Part shown: positions 1 to 7,099 of the stretch, in pieces | How positions within the stretch are numbered: position 1 is the first letter of the stretch | Layout of the letters: each line of letters opens with the position of its first letter | Assembly (NCBI GenBank): GCA_044224215.1 | Contig: JBGAKX010000141.1 | Coordinates: 1-11,245, forward strand | From: DAOMFM01 sp035429825 | GTDB lineage: Bacteria > Acidobacteriota > Blastocatellia > UBA7656 > JADIYM01 | Length of the DNA: 11,245 nt | Direction of reading: 5' to 3' | The notes under the pieces: generated by a model | The model's input: only the letters and a program-made list of their open reading frames with translations | Databases searched by the model: none | What the model was told of the DNA's origin: nothing | Program-made: the position numbers and the translations under genes

Positions 1-34
1 AAGGGCACGACGGCGCTTTCACTCACCGCGGCCG

Positions 35-1117
35 TCAATACCGGTCGTCGCCCACCGGCGTGATCGGCAACACCATGCTCGCCTCGCCGTTCACCGTCGC
101 CCCGGCGTGCGCAATGTGCAGCGCACGCTGGAGGAACGGGATCGGAAACGGCAACACGGGCGTGGACAACTGGTCGAGCGCCGAAACCTGCTCCGCCGAA
201 AGGCTCACATCGAGCGCGTCCAGGTTCGCATCGAGCTGCTCCATCCGGCGGGCGCCGATGATCGTCGACGTCACGCCGGGCCGTCCCTGGACCCACGCCA
301 ACGCGACCGCCGCGACGGTCGTATCGTGCTCGGCCGCGATCCTCGCCAACTCGTCCACAATCGCGTACCCCTTCTCGCCGAGCGCGGCCGTCACCTGATC
401 GCCGCGATCGGCCTTCACCGCGTCGGCATTCTCGCGCGTGTACTTGCCCGACAGCGCACCGCTCTTGAGCGGGCTCCACGGCGTCACGCCCAGCCCGAGC
501 TCGATCGCCATCGGAATCAGCTCGCCTTCAACCGTTCGCTCGAGCAGCGAATACTCGATCTGCAACGCGACGAGCGGCGCCCACCCGCGGAAGCGCGCAA
601 TCGTCTGCGCCTGGGCGACCTTCCACGCCGGACAGTCGGAAAACCCGATGTAACGCACCTTGCCTGCCGTCACCAGGTCGTCGAGCGCGCGCATCGTCTC
701 CTCGATCGGCGTGAACCGGTCCCACGCATGCAGCCAGTACAGATCGATGTAGTCGGTCTGCAGGCGCCTGAGCGACTGCTCGCACTGCGCGACCATCGCC
801 TTCCGTCCCGAGCCGCCGCCGTTCGGGTCGCCGGCGAACATGTTGCAGAAGAACTTTGTCGCAAGGACGATGCGGTCGCGCCGCGCGCGGTCGTGCGCAA
901 TGAAGTCGCCGAGAATCTTCTCGGAATGGCCCTTCGTGTAGATGTTGGCCGTGTCGATGAAATTCCCGCCGCGCTCGAGAAAGCGCGCGATGATCGCCTC
1001 GGAATCGGCGACGCTCGATCCCCAATTCCAGTCCTCGCCAAAGGTCATTGCCCCGAGACAGAGCGGGCTCACGCGGAGCCCGGAGTTCCCAAGTGTGACG
1101 TACGAATTCAAAGCCAT
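35..1117 (-). CDS. Aldo/keto reductase (AKR superfamily), complete
   Basis: Predicted cytosolic NADP(H)-dependent oxidoreductase of 360 residues that would reduce an aldehyde or ketone; the substrate cannot be read from sequence. The (beta/alpha)8 AKR pattern is clear. The catalytic tetrad is visible as D55 and Y60 (in FIDTANIY), K88 (LATKF) and H130 (YWLHAWD). The N-terminal GNSGLRVSPLCLGAMTFG and the late cofactor-binding GVTSTIIGARRMEQLDANL (about 281-299) are typical of the family. The start at 1117 is chosen because homology begins there and a GGGAG ribosome binding site (CTCCC at 1125-1129 on the plus strand) lies 7 nt upstream. The frame stays open for a further 1.4 kb upstream, but only as an antisense shadow of the next gene. 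It is transcribed divergently from the giant protein gene and is probably monocistronic on this side. Length is normal for the longer bacterial AKRs (about 320-360). Family assignment is secure; physiological role is unknown. Confidence 0.94.
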   Translation of the reverse strand: MALNSYVTLGNSGLRVSPLCLGAMTFGEDWNWGSSVADSEAIIARFLERGGNFIDTANIYTKGHSEKILGDFIAHDRARRDRIVLATKFFCNMFAGDPNGGGSGRKAMVAQCEQSLRRLQTDYIDLYWLHAWDRFTPIEETMRALDDLVTAGKVRYIGFSDCPAWKVAQAQTIARFRGWAPLVALQIEYSLLERTVEGELIPMAIELGLGVTPWSPLKSGALSGKYTRENADAVKADRGDQVTAALGEKGYAIVDELARIAAEHDTTVAAVALAWVQGRPGVTSTIIGARRMEQLDANLDALDVSLSAEQVSALDQLSTPVLPFPIPFLQRALHIAHAGATVNGEASMVLPITPVGDDRY

Positions 1118-1220
1118 CGGTCTGCTCCCACGGTTGTTTTGCGGATCCGGGCGAAAAACGAATTTCCCGAACGACGGGCAAATACTACACGAGCAAACAA
1201 CGCCCGAGTGCGACTCAATC

Positions 1221-1248
1221 CCGACACCCGGACGGCTCGTGCGATAAT
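1221..1248 (+). promoter_or_regulatory. Candidate sigma-70-type promoter for the giant exported protein gene
   Basis: CCGACA (1221-1226; 4 of 6 matches to TTGACA) is followed after 16 bp by GATAAT (1243-1248; 5 of 6 matches to TATAAT). This predicts a transcript start near 1255 and a leader of roughly 110 nt before the ATG at 1364. It is the best promoter-like pair in the intergenic region, but the phylum and its sigma factor preferences are unknown. Confidence 0.45.
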
Positions 1249-1269
1249 GTGTCCACGGTACTCGAGGGG

Positions 1270-1316
1270 GTCGGGTCCCGGATCGACTCGACGCGTGCGA
1301 CGCGTCACGACCCGGC
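1270..1316 (+). repeat. Nested GC-rich inverted repeats in the 5' leader
   Basis: An inner perfect stem, GACGCG (1290-1295) with CGCGTC (1301-1306), encloses a 5-nt loop. An outer stem, CGGGTC (1272-1277) with GACCCG (1309-1314), can be extended by a U-G and a G-C pair to 1270/1316. Together they would form an interrupted hairpin in the predicted leader about 48 nt before the start codon. GC-rich DNA makes such stems by chance fairly often, so a function is uncertain. Confidence 0.35.
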
Positions 1317-1363
1317 GGCCTGCGGCGGAAACGCCAGACTTTCACTTCCGGTGCCTTCCAGGT

Positions 1364-4300
1364 ATGTCGACACGAACACTGACGTGGATACTCGGCGCCG
1401 CGGTGTGCGTCGCATCGGTGGCAGCCGTCCCCGCCAGGGCCCAGGACCTCGAAACGCGCCGGGCGGTGTGGCAGGCCCTGTCGGTGCCCGACACCACGTT
1501 TCAACGGGTGACCAACGCCGATCACACCGTCACGTTTCGCGTGCCGGCCGACTGGGAGCGCATCGGCGACAAGCTCGCCTTCACGAACGGACAAGGCACG
1601 ACGGTTGACGCTTACGCCGAGGACGTCCCGTCGGGTGTTCCCGTCGCGTCGTTCGCGTCGGCCCTGCTCACGCATGTTCGGGATCTGCCGGGCGCCGCCG
1701 AATCCATACAGGTTCGTCGTACCGAGATGGCGGGGCTCGACGCGCGCGAGATCGTCTTCAGCTTCACGACGTCCCACGCCGAGGCGCTCCGCAGGGTCGT
1801 CTGGGCCACGGTCGCGGGACACGTCGCCGTAACGGTCATCTTTACGGTTCCCGCAGCGCGCGCCACGGCGGACGATGCGATCTTCAAGGCGATTGTCCTG
1901 TCGACCATGGTCGACGAGTTCGGTGAACGAGCACGCGCGTTCGACGAGGCCCGCGAGAGCGCGGGTCTTGGCGCCGCACCCGTACAGATTGCCGAAGCCG
2001 TCTCGGTCTCGCCGTCGCTGTCCGACCCGGATCCAGCGGTTCGCGCGCGTGCGCGCGAGCGCCTCAAGTCTGTGTTTGCGACGTCTCCCGACGGTGCCTC
2101 GGATCTGCTCCTGTCGCGCGACACGCTCGTGCGGCTGGCCGCCGTCGATGCCATTGCCGCAAGTGGAAACGCTGCGCTCGAGCCGCTCCTGACCTACGCG
2201 CTCGACGACTCGAGCGCGATCGTCGCGGAACACGCAGCCGCCTCGGTCGCCGGTCGTCCCGACGCGGTTTCCATCGCGGTCGCGTCGTGGGGCGAGCTGA
2301 ATCCGGCGCGACGCGTGCTGCGCCTGGCGCTGCAGATGTCGGCGGCCCGCCGGATCGAGCTCGTCGGCGAGCTCCTCAAGGAGGATCGTAAACCGCCACG
2401 TCCCGTGGTTGCGCCACCGCCAGCCATCAAGCCGCCGCCCGCAAAGAAGTCGCAGGGTCCCCCGCCGCCCCCGCCGCCGATGGTTGCCGGCGGCGTGATC
2501 GGATCGAACTTTGTCAGTGTGATCGACGCGTGGGGATCGGATCAGAACGAGCGCGCCGCCGTCGCGCTCGACGTCCTGCGGCACATCGACAAGAGCGCGT
2601 TCCCGATGCCGTTCGAGCGACTGCTCGGACGAAAGTCCGATCCGCTGACGGCGCGCGCGCTCGAGGTCGCACTCGAACGCCAGGAGCCGATTCCGTCACG
2701 GCTTCTCGTCGGATTGGTCCGATCCCCGTCAAAGCGTGTGCAGTCGCTTGCGATCGCAGCGCTCGGCGAATGGGGATCGACCGCGGATCTTGCCGCGCTT
2801 GGACCGGCCCCCGGTACCGACAAGAAGCCGGGCAGCCCGGACGCAGCCGACGACCGGTCGGATGCGCGCGCAAAGATCGCGATTCGAACGCGGTTGGCCG
2901 CGGCGACGGGCGCAACACGCGACGCGATCATTCAGGAGGGGCTCTCGGACAAACGGCTCGCCGACTGGGTCTGGCTCCGCTACGTTCGCCCGCCCGCGTC
3001 GTCTGGCGCGGTCTCTACGGCGACCTCATCGCGGATCGGCGCCCTTGGCGAGCAGATTCTGCCTGGAAACGTGATGCTCTACGCGGCGATCCCCTCGCCC
3101 GCAGCGGCCGTCGGGCGCATCTCCGATCTTCTCGACGGCGTGCATGCCGACTCCGCGCGCGACCAGGCAACGCTCGCGCTCATTCTCGCCTACCTGCGCG
3201 AGTCCATTGCGAACCAGGTGAACGCGCACGACGGCGAGCCGGTGTTCTCGGCGCTCGGCATCGACGGCACACAGCCGGTGGTTGCGGCGTCGTGGATCGC
3301 CAACGGCGCGCCTCCCGAGTCATCGTACGGGCGACGGTCCGCGATCCTGGTGCGCGTCACCGATCGCGAACACTTCGAGAGCGGGCTCGCGGGTGCCGTG
3401 CGCGCATTCGGCGATTACGAGAGCGTCGCCCCGGCCATCGCCTTCGTCGCGCACGTGTTCGGGCTGATACCGTCCGCGATGCCCGTCGCAGCCGCGCTCG
3501 CCCTGAGCGACCTCCGGAAGGACAGCAAGCTGCCCGACGCGGTCGTGTCGGACTACTCGATCCCCCGAACGTATCGGGGCATTCCCTGCACCGAACTCGT
3601 CCGGCGATCACAGTCCGATCGCGCCGTCGTGAATGTCGGACGTGTCATCGCCGCGTACGTCGGCGACACGGCGATCATCACGCCGGACTGGCGATCGCTC
3701 GACGAGATGCTCGATCGTCTCGACACGCAAGGCCCCAGGCTTGCGGACTCGCCGCTGTTCGCCCGGGCAGCCGCGGCAAAGGGCGACGCGATCTACTTTG
3801 CGAGCGGTGCCGAGCTCGCCCGCGAGGGCGGCGCGACACCCGATGTGGCCAGCGGGGTCCCCGGCGAGTCCGGTGGCGCAACGTTCGGCAGCGCCGCATG
3901 GAGCCACACCTACGACGTCCCGCTCGGCGATCCGGATTCGCTTGCGCACATCCGGCCATTGAACACGTCCGAACTCGCCGCGCCGCGGGATCTGTTGCCG
4001 TCGACGACCGTGGCGTACGCGATCGCATGCATCGATGCGCACGAAGGGTTCGTCGACTGGGTCACGCCGTATCTCGGCGAGACGAGGGTGAAGGCGCTTC
4101 GCGCGGTCTGGGCCGGTGACCTTGAAAACGATGCCCGGTTCGAGCTCGGGCCGGAGTGTGGCGTGGCAGTGCTCGGGATGCCGAAGACCCTCGACCTCAC
4201 CGACGCACCGTGGGCGGTCTTCCTCAAGCTCCGAACCGACGCGATCGCACAGCGGATGCGCGACGGCAGACTGTTGAACGGGGTGGTGGCGGGCGACACG

Positions 4301-6931
4301 CAGCACGTCAAGGTCGGAGACACCGAGCTCGTCGTGGCGGTCCGCAACGGATTCCTGGTGTTCGCGAGCTCCGGCGACGCGCTGGCCCGTCTCGGCTCGG
4401 GCGCGTCGCTCGCTTCGACCGACGAGTACGCCGAGCTTGTCCGCGGCGCGCCAACGTCGAATCTTCTCGTGCTCGGCGGTTACGGCAGCCGCGCGGCGCT
4501 CGATTCGATCGAGATGGGCGCCGACGACCTGACCGTGCAGACCGTCGTCGCGTCGATGCGCGCGATCACGCGGGCGTTCCGCGGCGAGTCGTTCTATGCC
4601 ACTCGAACGCCCGAAGGGATCAGCGCGCGCATGACGGTCTCCGTCGCGCGCGACGGCGCGTTCTCGGTCGGGGAGCTGGCACAACACAAGACGAGCCTGA
4701 CGAGGGGGTTTGCGAGCATCGAGGCACAGGGGATTCCGATCTCGGATCAGCGGAACCTGTCGGCAGTCACGATTCGAATCCGGCCAAAGGCCGGCGCGAG
4801 TGTCGAGCAGATTGCGTCGGCCGTGGCGAACCGCGGGCAACGAATTCTCGCGCAGGACAAGGACGGAATCGTTCTGCAGATCGAACCGCGACGACCCGGT
4901 GCGACCGCCGCGGTCACGCTGCCCGTCACGGGCTCCGAGTTCGCGCCGTTTCTCGGCGCCACGCACGAGATCCGCACCAAGGATCCGACGATCGTCGCGC
5001 AGGCGCGCGAGATTGCCGGCGACGACCATGACGCGCTGAGCGTGGCCCGGAAACTCGCCGACTGGACGTTCAAGAACCTCACGTGGAAGCGTGTCGACGT
5101 CGCGGATGCGTCCGACACGCTCGCGTCTCGCGAGGCGGACTGCCTCGAGTTCAGCGAGCTGTACGTGTCCATGGCGCGCTCGCTCGGGCTTCCTGCGCGG
5201 ATCGTGTCGGGCATCGTGCATTCGGACGGGTCGTTCGGCGGCCACGCGTGGGTGGAGGTCTATGTCGGCGCGTGGATCGAGCTCGATCCCACGTTTGGCA
5301 CCGGTTTTGTCGATGCCACGCACGTCCGCGACGACTCGTACAGTCTGATCTCGTATGCGGGTCTCGGTCTGCTCGACATCGAGGTCGTTTCGGCGACGCT
5401 TCCGGTGGCCGAGTTTCAGCACGATCCGCACGCGCTCGTCGCTCGAATCGTCGGCGAGAAACCGGACGAGCGGATCGCGCTCGCTGCGGCGCTCGATGTT
5501 CGCGAGCTGGCAGATCGGGCGCTTGGCGACGGGGCGTGGGCGGCGATGAGCACGGCGGAACGCGGACGAATCGTCGGCGCCCGACGACGCCTGCTCGCCA
5601 CGCTCGGGCGGCTGATGGGAACGTCGGATGACGAGACCCCGCCGCGCCTCCTCGACATGACGGTATCGGCCGGGGACGCGCACGCGCTCGTGCTGTCCGC
5701 GGTCGATTACGAGGATCACCGGTACCGGCTGCGGCTCGCACGGGACGGCGACGTCTGGGCCATCACGGAGTTTCGCGATCTCGACATCGGCGTCGATTAC
5801 GTCGGCGAAACCATCGACGCGGTTGCCGAATCGATCAAGGCCGAACGGGCCGGTCGGAAGCCGCGCGAGAACGTCTCGCTCGTGATCGCCGCCGTTCAGG
5901 TTGCCGAAAGCGATGCGCACGGCGCCCTCGATCTCGTCGACCGAGCGCTCGAGGGTCGCGAGCACGACCCGGTGCTGCTGACGCTGCGCGCACGGTGTCT
6001 TGCGAATCTGAAACGCGGTGGCGAAGCCGACGCGCTGCTCAGGCAGACGCTCTCGGCCAATCCTGGATTTGGTCCGGCGGCCGTGACGTTGGCCGACATC
6101 ATCGACCGCGACAAGGCGGCGGCCGGACGCCGCGCGGAGGCGTACCGCGCATATGTCGCGCTCGAGCCCGCCGATCCGTGGGGTCACCAGGAGCTCGGTG
6201 TGGCGCTCGACGAACTGAACGACGCGCGCGGCGCCGCCGAGGCGTACCGGGCCGCGTCGCTCGCGGATCCACTCAGTACGGATCAGGCGGCGCTGTATGT
6301 TTCGTATGTCGCCGAGAAGGTGTCTGCGGCGGACGCGCTCAAGGCGCTCGACGATGCGTGCGGGCGAGGAATCGATTGCAAATCGCTGGTGCAGACCGTG
6401 TTCGTCGACATGTGGTACGACGACGACATGGCGGAGAAGGCGGAAGCGCTCGTCGCCGCGCGACCGGGTGTGATCGACGGAAACGCGCAGGCGATGCTCT
6501 ATGTTGCCCGCATTCGAATTGACGCCGGACATCCGCAGGAAGCGCTCGGACTGCTGCATCGCTGCATCGAGATGGCGCCCGACAACTCGGAGATGTGGGC
6601 CGAACTTGCCGGGGCCCTGTGCGACGCGCACAACTGGCGAGAGGCGCTCGCGGCCGCGGATCGCGCGATTGCGATCGACGCCGACTATGCGGACGCGCAT
6701 TACGTGCGCGCGTGCTCGCTCGCGCGGCTCGGACGCGCGCACGATGCGATCACGGCGCTCGCCTCGGCGATCGACCTCGACGACGCGTACGCGGAGGACG
6801 CGATCGACGATGACGATTTCGCGTCGCTGCGCGATCGGGCGGACTTCAAGAAACTGACAACCGTCCGCGAGAAGACGACCGGGGACGCGCCTGCCGAGAC
6901 GGCGCAACCCGATCCCGCAGCGCCGAAGTAG
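1364..6931 (+). CDS. Giant exported multi-domain protein: PsbP/DcrB-like, HEAT, DUF3352-like pair, transglutaminase-like, MlaC-like, TPR
   Basis: A 1,855-residue protein of unknown role, predicted to be periplasmic or secreted. A Sec signal peptide is visible (residues 1-26, hydrophobic core about 7-20, likely cleavage ARA|QD), which also fixes the start at 1364; the ribosome binding site is weak. Parts in order: a DcrB/PsbP-like beta domain (about 40-185, FRVPADW to VIFTVPAARA); HEAT-like helical repeats (about 215-300 and 385-480) split by a proline-rich linker (343-372, with seven consecutive prolines); two DUF3352-like modules (about 560-820 and 875-1100); a beta-rich pre-domain (about 1115-1185); a transglutaminase-like fold (about 1205-1325) with candidate triad C1260, H1294, D1308; a MlaC-like stretch (about 1360-1480); and TPR repeats (about 1505-1830). 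The tail is acidic and proline-rich. The transglutaminase-like and TPR calls are confident. The PsbP/DcrB, DUF3352 and MlaC calls rest on pattern resemblance only. It could act as an envelope protease, amidase or cross-linking enzyme, or as a scaffold. It stands alone between a divergent gene and a structured leader. Confidence 0.85.
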   Translation: MSTRTLTWILGAAVCVASVAAVPARAQDLETRRAVWQALSVPDTTFQRVTNADHTVTFRVPADWERIGDKLAFTNGQGTTVDAYAEDVPSGVPVASFASALLTHVRDLPGAAESIQVRRTEMAGLDAREIVFSFTTSHAEALRRVVWATVAGHVAVTVIFTVPAARATADDAIFKAIVLSTMVDEFGERARAFDEARESAGLGAAPVQIAEAVSVSPSLSDPDPAVRARARERLKSVFATSPDGASDLLLSRDTLVRLAAVDAIAASGNAALEPLLTYALDDSSAIVAEHAAASVAGRPDAVSIAVASWGELNPARRVLRLALQMSAARRIELVGELLKEDRKPPRPVVAPPPAIKPPPAKKSQGPPPPPPPMVAGGVIGSNFVSVIDAWGSDQNERAAVALDVLRHIDKSAFPMPFERLLGRKSDPLTARALEVALERQEPIPSRLLVGLVRSPSKRVQSLAIAALGEWGSTADLAALGPAPGTDKKPGSPDAADDRSDARAKIAIRTRLAAATGATRDAIIQEGLSDKRLADWVWLRYVRPPASSGAVSTATSSRIGALGEQILPGNVMLYAAIPSPAAAVGRISDLLDGVHADSARDQATLALILAYLRESIANQVNAHDGEPVFSALGIDGTQPVVAASWIANGAPPESSYGRRSAILVRVTDREHFESGLAGAVRAFGDYESVAPAIAFVAHVFGLIPSAMPVAAALALSDLRKDSKLPDAVVSDYSIPRTYRGIPCTELVRRSQSDRAVVNVGRVIAAYVGDTAIITPDWRSLDEMLDRLDTQGPRLADSPLFARAAAAKGDAIYFASGAELAREGGATPDVASGVPGESGGATFGSAAWSHTYDVPLGDPDSLAHIRPLNTSELAAPRDLLPSTTVAYAIACIDAHEGFVDWVTPYLGETRVKALRAVWAGDLENDARFELGPECGVAVLGMPKTLDLTDAPWAVFLKLRTDAIAQRMRDGRLLNGVVAGDTQHVKVGDTELVVAVRNGFLVFASSGDALARLGSGASLASTDEYAELVRGAPTSNLLVLGGYGSRAALDSIEMGADDLTVQTVVASMRAITRAFRGESFYATRTPEGISARMTVSVARDGAFSVGELAQHKTSLTRGFASIEAQGIPISDQRNLSAVTIRIRPKAGASVEQIASAVANRGQRILAQDKDGIVLQIEPRRPGATAAVTLPVTGSEFAPFLGATHEIRTKDPTIVAQAREIAGDDHDALSVARKLADWTFKNLTWKRVDVADASDTLASREADCLEFSELYVSMARSLGLPARIVSGIVHSDGSFGGHAWVEVYVGAWIELDPTFGTGFVDATHVRDDSYSLISYAGLGLLDIEVVSATLPVAEFQHDPHALVARIVGEKPDERIALAAALDVRELADRALGDGAWAAMSTAERGRIVGARRRLLATLGRLMGTSDDETPPRLLDMTVSAGDAHALVLSAVDYEDHRYRLRLARDGDVWAITEFRDLDIGVDYVGETIDAVAESIKAERAGRKPRENVSLVIAAVQVAESDAHGALDLVDRALEGREHDPVLLTLRARCLANLKRGGEADALLRQTLSANPGFGPAAVTLADIIDRDKAAAGRRAEAYRAYVALEPADPWGHQELGVALDELNDARGAAEAYRAASLADPLSTDQAALYVSYVAEKVSAADALKALDDACGRGIDCKSLVQTVFVDMWYDDDMAEKAEALVAARPGVIDGNAQAMLYVARIRIDAGHPQEALGLLHRCIEMAPDNSEMWAELAGALCDAHNWREALAAADRAIAIDADYADAHYVRACSLARLGRAHDAITALASAIDLDDAYAEDAIDDDDFASLRDRADFKKLTTVREKTTGDAPAETAQPDPAAPK

Positions 6932-6937
6932 CAGCCT

Positions 6938-7020
6938 CACCCTGGCCCGGGCCTGAGAAATTTCACGCACTCGCCGGCGGGCCAGGGTGCGGATCGCCCC
7001 ATTTTGGCGAGCCAGGCCCG
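6938..7020 (+). repeat. Competing inverted repeats between giant protein and cysteine synthase-like genes
   Basis: A perfect 12-bp inverted repeat, CACCCTGGCCCG (6938-6949) and CGGGCCAGGGTG (6978-6989), encloses a 28-nt loop containing the palindrome GAAATTTC (6957-6964). A second pairing, CGGGCCTG (6948-6955) with CAGGCCCG (7013-7020), overlaps the first and cannot form alongside it. A small stem, TCGCC (6994-6998) with GGCGA (7006-7010), is also possible. There is no U-tract after the 12-bp stem, so it is not a standard intrinsic terminator. It may end the upstream transcript by another route, control the downstream gene, or be a protein-binding palindrome. Confidence 0.55.
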
Positions 7021-7083
7021 TAATACTCCGTAAATCACTCTCGGCACGCATGTTGCTCGATCGTCGTGCTGCACCCGACACAC

Positions 7084-7088
7084 GGAGG
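7084..7088 (+). promoter_or_regulatory. Ribosome binding site of the cysteine synthase-like gene
   Basis: GGAGG lies 11 nt before the ATG at 7100 and supports that start over others. It is the strongest Shine-Dalgarno sequence in the window. Confidence 0.75.
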
Positions 7089-7099
7089 CCAATTCGAGC

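Larger units (their letters stand above)
1118..1363. promoter_or_regulatory. Divergent intergenic region between aldo/keto reductase and giant protein genes
   Basis: This 246-bp stretch separates two divergent starts and must hold promoters for both. Towards the right a sigma-70-like element is visible (listed separately). Towards the left a possible -10 TAGTAT on the minus strand (1182-1187) is present, but no convincing -35 goes with it. The region is locally more A/T-rich around 1135-1200 than the neighbouring coding DNA, as expected of promoter DNA. Nothing suggests a small gene here. Confidence 0.55.

Noticed and set aside
107..1363. Upstream extension of the giant gene frame to 2,274 codons, including an ATG at 1247
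   Set aside because: The extension is antisense to the aldo/keto reductase, and any start before 1364 would bury the signal peptide inside the protein.
1118..2584. Upstream extension of the aldo/keto reductase frame to an 849-codon ORF
   Set aside because: The extra 489 residues are antisense to the giant gene, arginine-rich and without any fold pattern. AKR homology and a Shine-Dalgarno place the start at 1117.
2530..4119. 529-codon plus-strand frame within the giant gene
   Set aside because: Alternative-frame shadow with extreme arginine content; the main frame is continuous through it with no frameshift.
6938..6989. Intrinsic terminator for the giant gene
   Set aside because: The 12-bp stem is good, but the loop is 28 nt and no T-run follows, so the standard rho-independent form is not met. 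Kept only as an inverted repeat.
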